A stretch of DNA of 64,000 nucleotides from Pimelobacter simplex (GTDB taxonomy: Bacteria > Actinomycetota > Actinomycetes > Propionibacteriales > Nocardioidaceae), in contig NZ_FOUK01000003.1 of NCBI RefSeq assembly GCF_900114845.1, forward strand, positions 682,001-746,000, given 5' to 3'. The translations under genes and the position numbers were made by a program. Below, one piece after another: positions 47,179 to 56,648 of the stretch. The notes below the pieces were generated by a model. That model was given only the letters and a program-made list of their open reading frames with translations. It did no database searches and was not told where the DNA came from. Positions within the stretch are counted from its first letter, which is position 1. The number at the start of each line of letters is the position of its first letter.

Positions 47179-49022
47179 CGGCCCCACGACTCCGGGTCGT
47201 CGTACAGGGCGATGTTGTCGAGGCGCCGCTGCACGGCGGCGATCTCGCGCACGGCGCGGGTGATGATGCTGCGGTCGATCGCCGAGACGGCGGTGAGGTC
47301 GACCCGGTCGCCGGGCGCGACGCCCTGCTCGACCTGGCGCAGCTGGTGCCGCAGCCGGATCCGCTGCAGCACCTCGAAGACCTCGACGAGCGCGAGCGCC
47401 TGCGCCGCCGGTAGCGCGGTCGACCCGGCGGCGGCCCGCAGCCGCTCGGTGGTCGGCAGCGCCGGGGATCCCACGCTGAGCGCGGCCCAGCGGGCGAGGT
47501 TGACGATGGGCAGCAGCGCGTGGGACTTGAGGTCGAAGCCGGTCCGCCGTCCGGCGAGCACGTCGCGCAGCGAGCGCAGCCGGGCCCGCCGTGACAGCGA
47601 CTCCTGGAGCAGCAGCCGCATCGTGCCCGGGTGCTCGCGCAGGCCGGCGAACACGCCGGTCACGGCCGGCAGGCCCGGGTCGCCGTAGATCGGGCGGCCG
47701 TCGACGAGCAGCGACGTCATCATCGCCCCGTTGTTGCTGGCCGGCGCGGCGAGCCACTGCCGGCCGGCCGCTCGCCAGGCGGCGTTGGTCCGCGCGAACA
47801 GCGGCCGGGACGCGGTCGCGCCGTGCCGGTCGCTGGTGAGCCCCGCGGCGGCGAGCCCGTCGTTGACCTCGGCGAAGACGTGCCGGTAGCGCACGATGTC
47901 GTCGGCGGTGACCCGGTCGTCGAAGGCCGCTGCCGAGTCGATGTCCGAGCTGGGGACCGCCTCGCCACGGCCGTTGCTGCCCAGCGAGAGCCAGGTGAAG
48001 GCGTCGGGGTCGAGCGCCGGGTGCCGGGCGAAGACGAGCTCGACCATGCGTCGCACGGTCGTGTCGAGCAGGGCCGTGTGGACGGTGATCACCTTGGCCG
48101 ACGCGAGGCCCCCGTCGAGCAGCGTCACGAGGACGCCGGGGATGCCGCGCGCCCGCTCCTGGAGCTCCTCGACCGTCGCGGCGCGGCGCAGCTGCTCGTG
48201 CAGCGAGACGCCGGCGGTGGTCGACGAGACGACGAAGTCGCGCGGCTCGACGGCTCCGCGCAGCGTCCCGTCGCGGTCGACGACCAGGACGTAGTCGGCA
48301 CGCCGGTCGAGCAGCAGGATCAGCGCCGTGGCCGCCGACTCACCGCTCACCACCTGGTCGGGCGTCTCGCCCGCGACCAGGTCGCCGACCGCGGTCTCGG
48401 CCGTGACGTCGCCGGCCAGCACCCGCTCGCGCAGCATCCGGTCGGTGACCATCCCCCAGCCCCCGGGCAGCTCGACGGCGGCGTACCCGTGGTCGGCCTC
48501 CGTCATCCGCCGGGCCACGTCGACCACCCGGTCGCCCGGCGCGGCAACCACCGGCCGGCTGACGACCAGCTCGTCCACGACGACGTATGCCGGGGACTCG
48601 GAGACGGGCGGACCGGCCAGCCGGTCCGGCACGACGACCGGACGCTCGCCCGCCAGCAGCGCGGAGACCCGCGCGGCCGGCAGCCGCAGCACGCTCACCG
48701 GGCCGGACGCGACCGCGAGCGGGCCGATCGCGCGTCCGGTCAGGGTCGCGTCGAGCCCGAAGACGTCGCCAGGACCGAGCACCAGGTCCGGCTCGTCGGT
48801 CGCGCTCTCCGGCTCGACCCACAGTCCGACCCGGCCCGAGCGGATCACGTGCACGTGGCGCGGCATCGCGGTGAACGCGTCGAGCAGGACGACGCCGTCG
48901 TCGTGCTCCTCGACCCGCGCGTCACGGGCGAGCTCGCGCAGCGCGCCGGCGTCGAGCTGGTCGAAGGGAGCGGTCGCGGCGAGCACCTCGGCCGCCTCGA
49001 CCGCCTGGGGGACGGCGGCCAC
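47175..49022 (-). CDS. cNMP-binding, CBS and DUF294 nucleotidyltransferase-like signalling protein
   Basis: A 615-residue cytoplasmic protein. Domain order: cyclic-nucleotide-binding-like barrel (about 15-125, VLGPGDVFGLDATLTG), two CBS repeats (about 148-270), a DUF294 nucleotidyltransferase domain whose core is intact (LGSNGRGEAVPSSDID, 347-362), and a helical substrate-binding domain to the C-terminus. The transferase core resembles GlnD, which modifies PII in nitrogen control. Related proteins sit beside solute transporters in many bacteria. Here it lies 3 nt after the solute-binding lipoprotein gene. A role in sensing a nucleotide and tuning the permease is inferred. Confidence 0.87.
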   Translation of the reverse strand: MAAVPQAVEAAEVLAATAPFDQLDAGALRELARDARVEEHDDGVVLLDAFTAMPRHVHVIRSGRVGLWVEPESATDEPDLVLGPGDVFGLDATLTGRAIGPLAVASGPVSVLRLPAARVSALLAGERPVVVPDRLAGPPVSESPAYVVVDELVVSRPVVAAPGDRVVDVARRMTEADHGYAAVELPGGWGMVTDRMLRERVLAGDVTAETAVGDLVAGETPDQVVSGESAATALILLLDRRADYVLVVDRDGTLRGAVEPRDFVVSSTTAGVSLHEQLRRAATVEELQERARGIPGVLVTLLDGGLASAKVITVHTALLDTTVRRMVELVFARHPALDPDAFTWLSLGSNGRGEAVPSSDIDSAAAFDDRVTADDIVRYRHVFAEVNDGLAAAGLTSDRHGATASRPLFARTNAAWRAAGRQWLAAPASNNGAMMTSLLVDGRPIYGDPGLPAVTGVFAGLREHPGTMRLLLQESLSRRARLRSLRDVLAGRRTGFDLKSHALLPIVNLARWAALSVGSPALPTTERLRAAAGSTALPAAQALALVEVFEVLQRIRLRHQLRQVEQGVAPGDRVDLTAVSAIDRSIITRAVREIAAVQRRLDNIALYDDPESWGR

Positions 49023-49025
49023 GGC

Positions 49026-49880
49026 TCAGGCCGTGCCGGGCGTCGGCGGGTCCGGGATGTCGTAGCCCGAGCCACCGACGGACTGCTCGAGCGCGGCGCG
49101 CCACGAGCCGTCGTCGACGTACTGCTTCAGAGCGGCGTCGACCTTCTCGACCAGCGCCGTGTCGCCCTTCTTGACGCCGACGCCGTAGCGCTCGTCGGTG
49201 AAGCCGTCGCCGACGACCTTGAGCTTGCCGCGGTAGCGGTCCTCGGCGGCGTAGCCCGCGAGGATCAGGTCGTCCGTGGTGACCGCGTCGACCTTCCCGT
49301 CGAGCAGCGCCTCGACGCATGCCGAGTAGCGGGGGTACTCCTGGAGCGTGATGTCGCCCTTGTAGTGCTCCTTGACGTACGCCGACGACGTGGTGCCCGT
49401 GACCGAGCACAGCACCCGGCCGTGCAGCGTCTTGGGCCCGGTGATCTCGGTGTCGTTGCGCCGGATCAGCAGGTCCTGGTGGGCGACGAAGTAGGGGCCG
49501 GCGAAGTCGACGACCTGCTTGCGCTCGTCGGTGATCGAGTACGTCGCGAACACCAGGTCGGCCTGCCCGCTCTCGAGCAGCTTCTCGCGCTCGCCGGGGT
49601 CGGCCCGGACCCAGGTGATGTCGGCAGGGTCGACGCCGAGCGCCTCGGCCACGTAGGTCGCGGTCGTGACGTCGAACCCGCTGTAGGAGCCGTTCTTCTC
49701 GAGCCCGACGCCGGGCTCGTCGTAGGAGATGCCGATGGTCAGCGAGCCGCCCTGCTGGGCGCCCTCGACGAGGTCGGGCTTCTTGACCTCGCCGTCGCTG
49801 CCGCACGCGGTGAGCACGGTGCTGACCAGCGCGGCGAGCACGAGCGTGCTCGCCCCGCGCCGGCGGATCGTCGTCCGCAT
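49026..49880 (-). CDS. Glutamate/polar amino acid-type solute-binding lipoprotein
   Basis: A 284-residue substrate-binding protein (SBP_bac_3). The signal peptide ends in the lipobox LTAC with lipidated C26. The mature domain has GISYDEPGVGLEKNG, YSGFDVTTATYVAEALG, and the ligand-binding strand VDFAGPYFVAHQDLL. This resembles glutamate-binding proteins of ABC importers. Its ATG overlaps the stop of an APC-family permease by one base (TGATG) with an AGGAG site, and no ABC permease or ATPase gene is present. It therefore either serves an ABC importer elsewhere or acts with the coupled permease. Confidence 0.88.
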   Translation of the reverse strand: MRTTIRRRGASTLVLAALVSTVLTACGSDGEVKKPDLVEGAQQGGSLTIGISYDEPGVGLEKNGSYSGFDVTTATYVAEALGVDPADITWVRADPGEREKLLESGQADLVFATYSITDERKQVVDFAGPYFVAHQDLLIRRNDTEITGPKTLHGRVLCSVTGTTSSAYVKEHYKGDITLQEYPRYSACVEALLDGKVDAVTTDDLILAGYAAEDRYRGKLKVVGDGFTDERYGVGVKKGDTALVEKVDAALKQYVDDGSWRAALEQSVGGSGYDIPDPPTPGTA

Positions 49881-51409
49881 CAGCGCTCCTCCCTTCCGGT
49901 CGGCGGCAGTGGCTCCTCGTCGGCATAGCGCGGGCCGTCGTCCGTCCACACCGACTGCATCCGGCCGCCGGTGTCGGCGACCACCTTCGGGCGGGCGTAG
50001 AGCCAGCCGATCCCCAGCACCAGCGCGATGACCGGGATGCCGATCACCACGACGAGGAAGTTGGTCTTCTCCCAGAAGTACGGCGAGGCCTGCCATCCCG
50101 AGATCGCCATGCCGACGATCACCAGCGCCAGGAAGACCAGCCCGACGATCGACGTCCACGGCGAGAACGGCGCCGGGAACGGACTGGGTGGGATGACGCC
50201 GCGGTCGGAGAGCCGGCGCAGCCGGATCTGGCACAGGAAGATCGAGGCCCAGGTGAACACGACGCCGATCGCGGCCGCTTCGAGCGCGATCTCGAAGGCG
50301 TGCTCGGCGAGGGCGTTGAGCAGCGCGCCGAAGACGTAGACGACCGACGTCATCACGATCCCGGCCCACGGGACGCCCGAGGCGCTCATCTTCAGCGTGA
50401 ACGACGGCGCCTGCTTCGACATGCCGAGGCTGCGCAGCACGCGGCCGGTGGAGTAGAGGCCCGAGTTGAGGCTCGACATGGCCGCGATGATGAGGATGAC
50501 CTGGATCGCGGCGCCCATCCAGTTGAGGCCGAGGCGGTCGAAGACGGTGACGAACGGGCTGATCCCGGGCACGAACTCGCTGGTCGGCAGCATCGAGACG
50601 AGCAGCAGGATCGAGCCGCAGTAGAAGACGGCGATCCGCATGATCACCGCGTTGACGGCCTTCGGAACCTCGCGCTCGGGGTTCTCCATCTCCCCCGCCG
50701 CGACGCCGACCATCTCGATCGCCGCGTAGGCGAAGATGACGCCCGACATCACCAGGATCGGCCCGTACCAGTCGAAGCCGCCCGCGGTCGGCCAGAACCC
50801 GCCCGGGTTGCTCCAGAGGTTCTGCACCCCCGCCTCGTGCCCGCCGATGTCGAAGTGGCCGACCACCACGACCAGCCCGACGATCAGGAAGACGACGATC
50901 GCGGCGACCTTGAGGATCGCGGCCCAGAACTCGAACTCACCGAACGCCCGCGCCGAGAGCAGGTTGATGGTCAGCACCACCGCGAGCGCGACGAGGACCG
51001 TCATCCACTTGGGCAGGTCCGGGAACCAGTACTGCATGTAGAGGCCGACGGCGGACAGCTCGGCGATCCCGGTGAGCGCCCAGTTGAGCCAGTACATCCA
51101 GCCCGTCACGTACGCCGCGCGCTCGCCGTAGAACTCCCGCATGTAGGAGACGAACGCCCCCGACGTCGCCCGGTGCAGGACCAGCTCGCCGAGGGCCCGC
51201 ATCAGGAAGTAGGCGATCACCCCCACGAACGCGTAGCTGAAGATCAGCGCCGGGCCGGTGCTGTGCAGCCGGCTGGCCGAGCCCAGGAACAGGCCGGTGC
51301 CGATGGCCCCGCCGATCGCGATCATCTGGACGTGTCGCCGGCCGAGCGTCTGCTTGTACCCGACCTGCTCGGCGTCGAGCGCCGAGTGGGCGCCTTCCAC
51401 TGCAGTCAT
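49880..51409 (-). CDS. APC-family amino acid permease (GABA/proline-type)
   Basis: A 509-residue transporter with twelve hydrophobic helices. The start is typical (LGRRHVQMIAIGGAIGTGLF, then LGSASRLHSTGPALIFSY), followed by GELVLHRATSGAFVSYMREF in helix 3. Relatives carry GABA, proline, aromatic or branched amino acids. ATG 51409 has a GAGGAG site. It is the first gene of permease - solute-binding lipoprotein - CBS/nucleotidyltransferase - phosphoesterase, an unusual mixture of a secondary transporter with a binding protein. If it takes up GABA it would link with the amine catabolism genes at 862-8342, but this is speculation. Confidence 0.9.
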   Translation of the reverse strand: MTAVEGAHSALDAEQVGYKQTLGRRHVQMIAIGGAIGTGLFLGSASRLHSTGPALIFSYAFVGVIAYFLMRALGELVLHRATSGAFVSYMREFYGERAAYVTGWMYWLNWALTGIAELSAVGLYMQYWFPDLPKWMTVLVALAVVLTINLLSARAFGEFEFWAAILKVAAIVVFLIVGLVVVVGHFDIGGHEAGVQNLWSNPGGFWPTAGGFDWYGPILVMSGVIFAYAAIEMVGVAAGEMENPEREVPKAVNAVIMRIAVFYCGSILLLVSMLPTSEFVPGISPFVTVFDRLGLNWMGAAIQVILIIAAMSSLNSGLYSTGRVLRSLGMSKQAPSFTLKMSASGVPWAGIVMTSVVYVFGALLNALAEHAFEIALEAAAIGVVFTWASIFLCQIRLRRLSDRGVIPPSPFPAPFSPWTSIVGLVFLALVIVGMAISGWQASPYFWEKTNFLVVVIGIPVIALVLGIGWLYARPKVVADTGGRMQSVWTDDGPRYADEEPLPPTGREER

Positions 51410-51528
51410 GCGCACACTCCTCGAGGCAGCACCGGCCCCGAGTGGCCGGCGCAAGGTCGCGTCCGCGCATCGTCCACCCGCGACGCGCCACCTGACAAGG
51501 ACTCACCCGGCGCGTCGGCGCGCGACGA

Positions 51529-53064
51529 TCACCAGGGCGAGGGCGCGTAGTCCTTGACGAAGCAGCCGTACAGGTCCTCGCCCGCCTCGCCGCGCACGAT
51601 CGGGTCGTACACACGGGCCGCACCGTCGACCAGGTCGAGCGGTGCGTGCCAGCCCTCGGCGGCGATCCGGAGCTTCTCGTGGTGCGGCCGCTCGTCGGTG
51701 ATCCAGCCGGTGTCGACGGCGGTCATCAGGATCTTGTCGGTCTCGAACATCTCGCCCGACGACGTCCGGGTCATCATGTTGAGCGCGGCCTTCGCCATGT
51801 TGGTGTGCGGGTGCCCCGCCCCCTTGTAGCGGCGCGAGAACTGCCCCTCCATCGCCGACACGTTGACGATGTAGGCCCGCCGCGCCCCGTTCTGCACGGC
51901 GGCCCGCAACGCCGGGCGCAGCCGGGAGTTGATCAGGAACGGCGCGATCGAGTTGCAGAACTGCACCTCGAGCAGCTCCAGCGGGTCGACCTCGTCGAGC
52001 ACCTGGGTCCACGAGTTGTTGTCCTGGATGTCGGGGATCAGCCCGCCCGCGTCGATCGCCGTCCCGGCCAGGTGCTGCTCCAGGGACGCATGGCCCGCCT
52101 TGAGCGCCAGCGCCGTCAGGGACGCCGCGTTGTGCGCCGCCACCGCCGCCTCGGCGGACTCGCCGTCGTGGTGCGCCACCGCCGTCGTCGACAGCGCACC
52201 GGCGATCGCCGCCGGGTGCGCCTCGGAGATCCGGTCGAACGTCACCATCTCGGGCAGCGCCTTCACCCCGAGGTCGTCGGCCGAGGGCAGCGGGGCGTTC
52301 TCGCCGTCGATGAGGTGGGAGTAGGCGCCGGGGAGGCGTCGTACGGTCTGGCAGGCGTTGTTGACGATGATGTCGAGCGGGCCGTCGGCCGCGACGTCGT
52401 CGGTCAGCGAGATCACCTGCGTGGGATCGCGCAGGTCGATCCCCACCACCTTGAGCCGGTGCAGCCAGTCGGCGGAGTCCTCCATCGCGGCGAAGCGCCG
52501 GACGGCGTCCTTGGGGAAGCGCGTCGTGATCGTGGTGTGCGCGCCGTCGCGCAGCAGCCGCAGCGCGATGTACATCCCGATCTTCGCCCGCCCACCGGTC
52601 AGCAGCGCCCGCTTGCCCGTCAGGTCGGTGCGCTGGTCGCGCTTGGCGTGGCTCATCGCCGCGCAGCGCGGGCACAGCCAGTGGTAGAAGGCGTCGACGA
52701 GGGTGAAGTCCTCCTTGCAGATGTAGCAGCCGCGCGCCGTCAGCAGCTCACCCGCGAACGCGCCCTGCGCCGTCGAGACCAGCGGGATGCCCGCCGTCTC
52801 GTCGTCGATCCGCATCGCCGAGCCGGTCGCCGTCTTCTCGATGATCTCCTGGTCGTGCTTCTGCCGCTCCATCCGGATCTCGGCCCGCCGCGCCCGCTTG
52901 ATCATCTTGTACATGTACGACGCCGCCCGCTTCACCGTGCGGATGTCGTCATGGTCCGGCGGCAGCTGCGGCAGCTGCCCCAGCACCTTGAGAGTGATCG
53001 CGAGCTCGTCGGGGTCGATCCCGCTCAGCTGCTCGGAGGGGTCGACGAAGTACGGGCTGGGCAC
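51529..53064 (-). CDS. SDR-fold protein with zinc-ribbon extension and no catalytic tyrosine
   Basis: A 511-residue protein. Residues 1-110 are largely helical and charged. A four-cysteine zinc ribbon follows (C113, C116, C131, C134; CYIC and CPRC). From about 150 a Rossmann short-chain dehydrogenase fold begins, with an altered cofactor loop LLTGGRAKIG and the conserved IIVNNACQT. The serine strand is kept (YIVNVSAMEG), and the catalytic lysine is present in HTNMAKAALNM, but the residue four before it, normally Tyr, is Thr. It may bind NAD(P) without ordinary catalysis. A TACGAT -10 lies 6 nt before GTG 53064, inside the overlapping upstream gene. Confidence 0.82.
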   Translation of the reverse strand: MPSPYFVDPSEQLSGIDPDELAITLKVLGQLPQLPPDHDDIRTVKRAASYMYKMIKRARRAEIRMERQKHDQEIIEKTATGSAMRIDDETAGIPLVSTAQGAFAGELLTARGCYICKEDFTLVDAFYHWLCPRCAAMSHAKRDQRTDLTGKRALLTGGRAKIGMYIALRLLRDGAHTTITTRFPKDAVRRFAAMEDSADWLHRLKVVGIDLRDPTQVISLTDDVAADGPLDIIVNNACQTVRRLPGAYSHLIDGENAPLPSADDLGVKALPEMVTFDRISEAHPAAIAGALSTTAVAHHDGESAEAAVAAHNAASLTALALKAGHASLEQHLAGTAIDAGGLIPDIQDNNSWTQVLDEVDPLELLEVQFCNSIAPFLINSRLRPALRAAVQNGARRAYIVNVSAMEGQFSRRYKGAGHPHTNMAKAALNMMTRTSSGEMFETDKILMTAVDTGWITDERPHHEKLRIAAEGWHAPLDLVDGAARVYDPIVRGEAGEDLYGCFVKDYAPSPW

Positions 53065-53435
53065 TGCGGAATCGTACGCGCGACCAGCGGGTGCAGCGGC
53101 ATCTCCCCCGCCACCTGCGCCCGGAGCCCAGCCAGGCTCCCGGCCACCACCGTCGTCTCCTCGAACTCGGGCTCGGCACCGTGCACCACCGCGCCGTCGT
53201 CCTCACGGACGGCGAGGTAGGCGTACTCCCCCCGCACCGACATCACCACCACCCGGTGCCCCCGCCAGAACTCCCGGACCGCCGCCTCCTGCTCCGGCCC
53301 CACCGCGGCCTCGAGGCTGATCCGCTCGAACTCGTCAGGAGCGAACCCGTCGGAGCCGGAGCTGGTGGCGTCGTCGGAGACGAACCAGGCGTCGGCATCC
53401 TCGGGGTCGCCCGCGGGCGACGTACTGCGGTCCAC
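53025..53435 (-). CDS. Conserved hypothetical protein, SMI1/KNR4-like tail
   Basis: A 136-residue acidic protein with no signal peptide. The middle, FWRGHRVVVMSVRGEYAYLA followed by HGAEPEFEETTVVAGSLAGL, resembles the end of SMI1/KNR4-family domains, which occur as immunity proteins and in stress proteins. The N-terminus is disordered, so the domain would be partial. Its GTG 53435 is placed 6 nt after a TAGGGT -10 (53442-53447), supporting a real gene. It overlaps the SDR-like gene start by 40 bases, so transcription of the two is linked. Function unknown. Confidence 0.55.
   Translation of the reverse strand: MDRSTSPAGDPEDADAWFVSDDATSSGSDGFAPDEFERISLEAAVGPEQEAAVREFWRGHRVVVMSVRGEYAYLAVREDDGAVVHGAEPEFEETTVVAGSLAGLRAQVAGEMPLHPLVARTIPQCPARTSSTPPSS
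53071..53076 (-). promoter_or_regulatory. -10 element for the zinc-ribbon SDR gene (leaderless)
   Basis: TACGAT on the minus strand, 6 nt before GTG 53064, inside the overlapping upstream gene. Confidence 0.45.
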
Positions 53436-53441
53436 CCCGTG

Positions 53442-53447
53442 ACCCTA
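53442..53447 (-). promoter_or_regulatory. -10 element for the hypothetical gene at 53025-53435 (leaderless)
   Basis: TAGGGT on the minus strand, 6 nt before GTG 53435. Confidence 0.45.
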
Positions 53448-53460
53448 CGGGGAGTCGCGA

Positions 53461-53526
53461 CCCGCAACCGGCCGACCTCACCCCCGCAACCCCCACACCT
53501 CGCACCCGCAACCCCCGCACTTCGCG
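53461..53526. repeat. Three 22-nt imperfect direct repeats
   Basis: Units begin cccgcaacc at 53461, 53483 and 53505, exactly 22 nt apart. The second and third units are almost identical (both cccgcaaccccc, then a C/A-rich end). They lie between the divergent hypothetical gene and the gcv promoter. Two helical turns of spacing suggests repeated protein sites. Confidence 0.6.
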
Positions 53527-53546
53527 CACCCCACCGGCCCGCCGCG

Positions 53547-53575
53547 TTGACCCCACCCCCGTCGCCTCCTAGGCT
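53547..53575 (+). promoter_or_regulatory. Promoter of the gcvT operon
   Basis: TTGACC (53547-53552), 17-nt spacer, TAGGCT (53570-53575): a near-ideal housekeeping promoter. Start is expected near 53582, about 30 nt before the glycine riboswitch. Confidence 0.65.
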
Positions 53576-53610
53576 CAGCGGCACAACTCCACATCGCGCT
53601 GTTCGAACCC

Positions 53611-53800
53611 CAGCGGGAGAGTCTCCGGCCCACGAGGCCGGGGCGCCGAAGGAGCAAATCTCCCCAAGAATCTCTCAGGCACCCTGACCGCTGGGACGAG
53701 GCGAACTCTGGAAAGTCGGACCGGATCCACCGGTCCGCACCCACGGTGCAAGCCGTCCGACCGGACGGTGAAGCTCTCAGGTAGCGATGACAGAGCGGGG
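53611..53800 (+). ncRNA. Tandem glycine riboswitch
   Basis: Two glycine aptamers in tandem lie directly before gcvT. The first runs from GCGGGAGAG through GGCGCCGAAGGAGCAA and AATCTCTCAGGCACC. The second runs from GGACGAGGCGAACTCTGGAAAG through CACGGTGCAAGCCGT and GAAGCTCTCAGGTA. The paired hallmarks GCCGAAGGAGCAA and CTCTCAGG are those of the gcvT-element class, which binds glycine cooperatively. Position and downstream glycine-cleavage genes agree. It most likely turns the operon on when glycine is plentiful. Confidence 0.93.
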
Positions 53801-53853
53801 AGGCAACCCAACCACGAGCGCGGCGTCGGCCGTGCCCTACGAGGAAGCCTCCC
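53798..53853 (+). promoter_or_regulatory. Predicted expression platform of the glycine riboswitch
   Basis: GGGAGGC (53798-53804), overlapping the end of aptamer two, is perfectly complementary to GCCTCCC (53847-53853), which ends just before the gcvT ATG at 53855. Pairing would enclose the GAGG ribosome site (53841-53844) and hide the start. This suggests translational control by glycine. Confidence 0.5.
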
Positions 53854-53854
53854 A

Positions 53855-54976
<1,122 letters not shown>

Positions 54977-55002
54977 CCACCGACCTTCCCAGGAGAACCA
55001 CG

Positions 55003-55374
55003 ATGAGCAACCCCACGAACCTCCGCTACACCGCCGAGCACGAGTGGCTGGCCCTCGACGGCGAGCTCGCCCGGGTCGGCGTCACCGCCTTCGCCGCGGA
55101 CGCCCTCGGCGACGTCGTGTACGTCGACCTCCCGCAGGTCGGCGCCACCATCACCGCCGGCGAGTCCTGCGGCGAGCTGGAGTCGACCAAGTCGGTCAGC
55201 GACCTCTACGCGCCCGTCACCGGCGAGGTGGTCGAGGTCAACGAGGCCGTCGACGCGGACCCGAGCCTCGTCAACTCCGACCCCTTCGGCGCCGGCTGGC
55301 TGTTCGTCGTCAAGGTCGCCGAGACCGGCGAGCTGCTCGACGCCGCCGCCTACGACGCGCTCCTGGACGCGTGA
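55003..55374 (+). CDS. gcvH: Glycine cleavage system H protein
   Basis: A 123-residue lipoyl carrier protein. The lipoylated lysine is K63 in [10 protein letters not shown], and the domain shows the usual YTAEHEWL start and [19 protein letters not shown] end. It shuttles the aminomethyl group between P, T and L proteins. An AGGAGA site precedes ATG 55003. Its TGA overlaps the glyA ATG by one base. Confidence 0.96.
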   Translation: MSNPTNLRYTAEHEWLALDGELARVGVTAFAADALGDVVYVDLPQVGATITAGESCGELESTKSVSDLYAPVTGEVVEVNEAVDADPSLVNSDPFGAGWLFVVKVAETGELLDAAAYDALLDA

Positions 55375-56648
55375 TGGGCACCCCGGTGCTCGACGAGTCG
55401 CTGGCGAGCTTCGACCCCGACGTCCACGCCGCCATCACCGCCGAGCTCGCGCGCCAGCAGGGCACGCTCGAGCTCATCGCCTCCGAGAACTTCGCCCCCG
55501 TCGCGGTGATGGAGGCGCAGGGCTCGGTCCTCACCAACAAGTACGCCGAGGGCTACCCCGGCCGCCGCTACTACGGTGGCTGCGAGCACGTCGACGTCGT
55601 CGAGCAGCTCGCGATCGACCGGGTCAAGGAGCTCTTCGGCGCCGAGGCCGCCAACGTGCAGCCGCACTCCGGCGCGCAGGCCAACGCCGCCGCGATGTTC
55701 GCGCTGCTCGACCCGGGCGACACGATCCTCGGGCTCGACCTCGCCCACGGTGGTCACCTGACCCACGGCATGCGGCTCAACTTCTCCGGCAAGCTGTACG
55801 ACGTGGTGGCCTACCACGTCGACGAGACCGACTTCCGGGTCGACATGGCCGAGGTGGAGCGGCTCGCGCTGGAGCACGAGCCGAAGCTGATCGTGGCCGG
55901 CTGGTCGGCGTACCCGCGCCAGCTCGACTTCGCCGAGTTCCGCCGGATCGCCGACATGGTCGGCGCCTACCTGATGGTCGACATGGCCCACTTCGCCGGC
56001 CTGGTCGCGACCGGCCTGCACCCGAGCCCGGTCCCCCACGCCGACGTCGTCACGACGACCACCCACAAGACGCTGGGCGGCCCGCGCGGCGGCGTCATCC
56101 TCAGCAAGGCCGGGCTGGCCAAGAAGATCAACAGCGCGGTCTTCCCCGGCCAGCAGGGCGGCCCGCTGGAGCACGTCGTCGCGGCCAAGGCGGTCGCGTT
56201 CAAGATGGCGGCGTCGCCGGACTTCAAGGAGCGCCAGGAGCGCACCCTCGAGGGCGCCCGGATCATCGCCGAGCGGCTGACCCGGCCCGACGTGGTCGAG
56301 GCGGGCGTCTCCGTGCTCACCGGCGGCACCGAGGTCCACCTCGTCCTCGTCGACCTGCGCGACTCCGCCCTCGACGGCCAGCAGGCCGAGGACCGCCTCC
56401 ACGGCATCGGCCTGACGGTCAACCGCAACGCGGTCCCGTTCGACCCGCGCCCGCCGATGGTGACCTCCGGCCTGCGCATCGGGACGCCGGCCCTGGCCAC
56501 CCGCGGCTTCGGCGCCGACGCGTTCGCCGAGGTCGCCGACGTGATCGCCGAGGCGCTCAAGCCGACCTACGACGAGGGCGCGGCCGCGAAGCTCCGCGAG
56601 CGCGTCGCCGCCCTCGCCGCCGCGCACCCGCTCTACCCGGGGCTCTGA
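55374..56648 (+). CDS. glyA: Serine hydroxymethyltransferase
   Basis: A 424-residue PLP enzyme that joins glycine and methylene-tetrahydrofolate to serine, using the product of the T protein. The PLP lysine is K232 ([14 protein letters not shown]). Also visible are [24 protein letters not shown] and the substrate-binding segments VNRNAVPFD and [14 protein letters not shown]. The ATG overlaps the gcvH stop and the TGA overlaps the lipA ATG, so translation is coupled on both sides. A second copy for biosynthesis may exist elsewhere; this one appears dedicated to glycine breakdown. Confidence 0.95.
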   Translation: MGTPVLDESLASFDPDVHAAITAELARQQGTLELIASENFAPVAVMEAQGSVLTNKYAEGYPGRRYYGGCEHVDVVEQLAIDRVKELFGAEAANVQPHSGAQANAAAMFALLDPGDTILGLDLAHGGHLTHGMRLNFSGKLYDVVAYHVDETDFRVDMAEVERLALEHEPKLIVAGWSAYPRQLDFAEFRRIADMVGAYLMVDMAHFAGLVATGLHPSPVPHADVVTTTTHKTLGGPRGGVILSKAGLAKKINSAVFPGQQGGPLEHVVAAKAVAFKMAASPDFKERQERTLEGARIIAERLTRPDVVEAGVSVLTGGTEVHLVLVDLRDSALDGQQAEDRLHGIGLTVNRNAVPFDPRPPMVTSGLRIGTPALATRGFGADAFAEVADVIAEALKPTYDEGAAAKLRERVAALAAAHPLYPGL

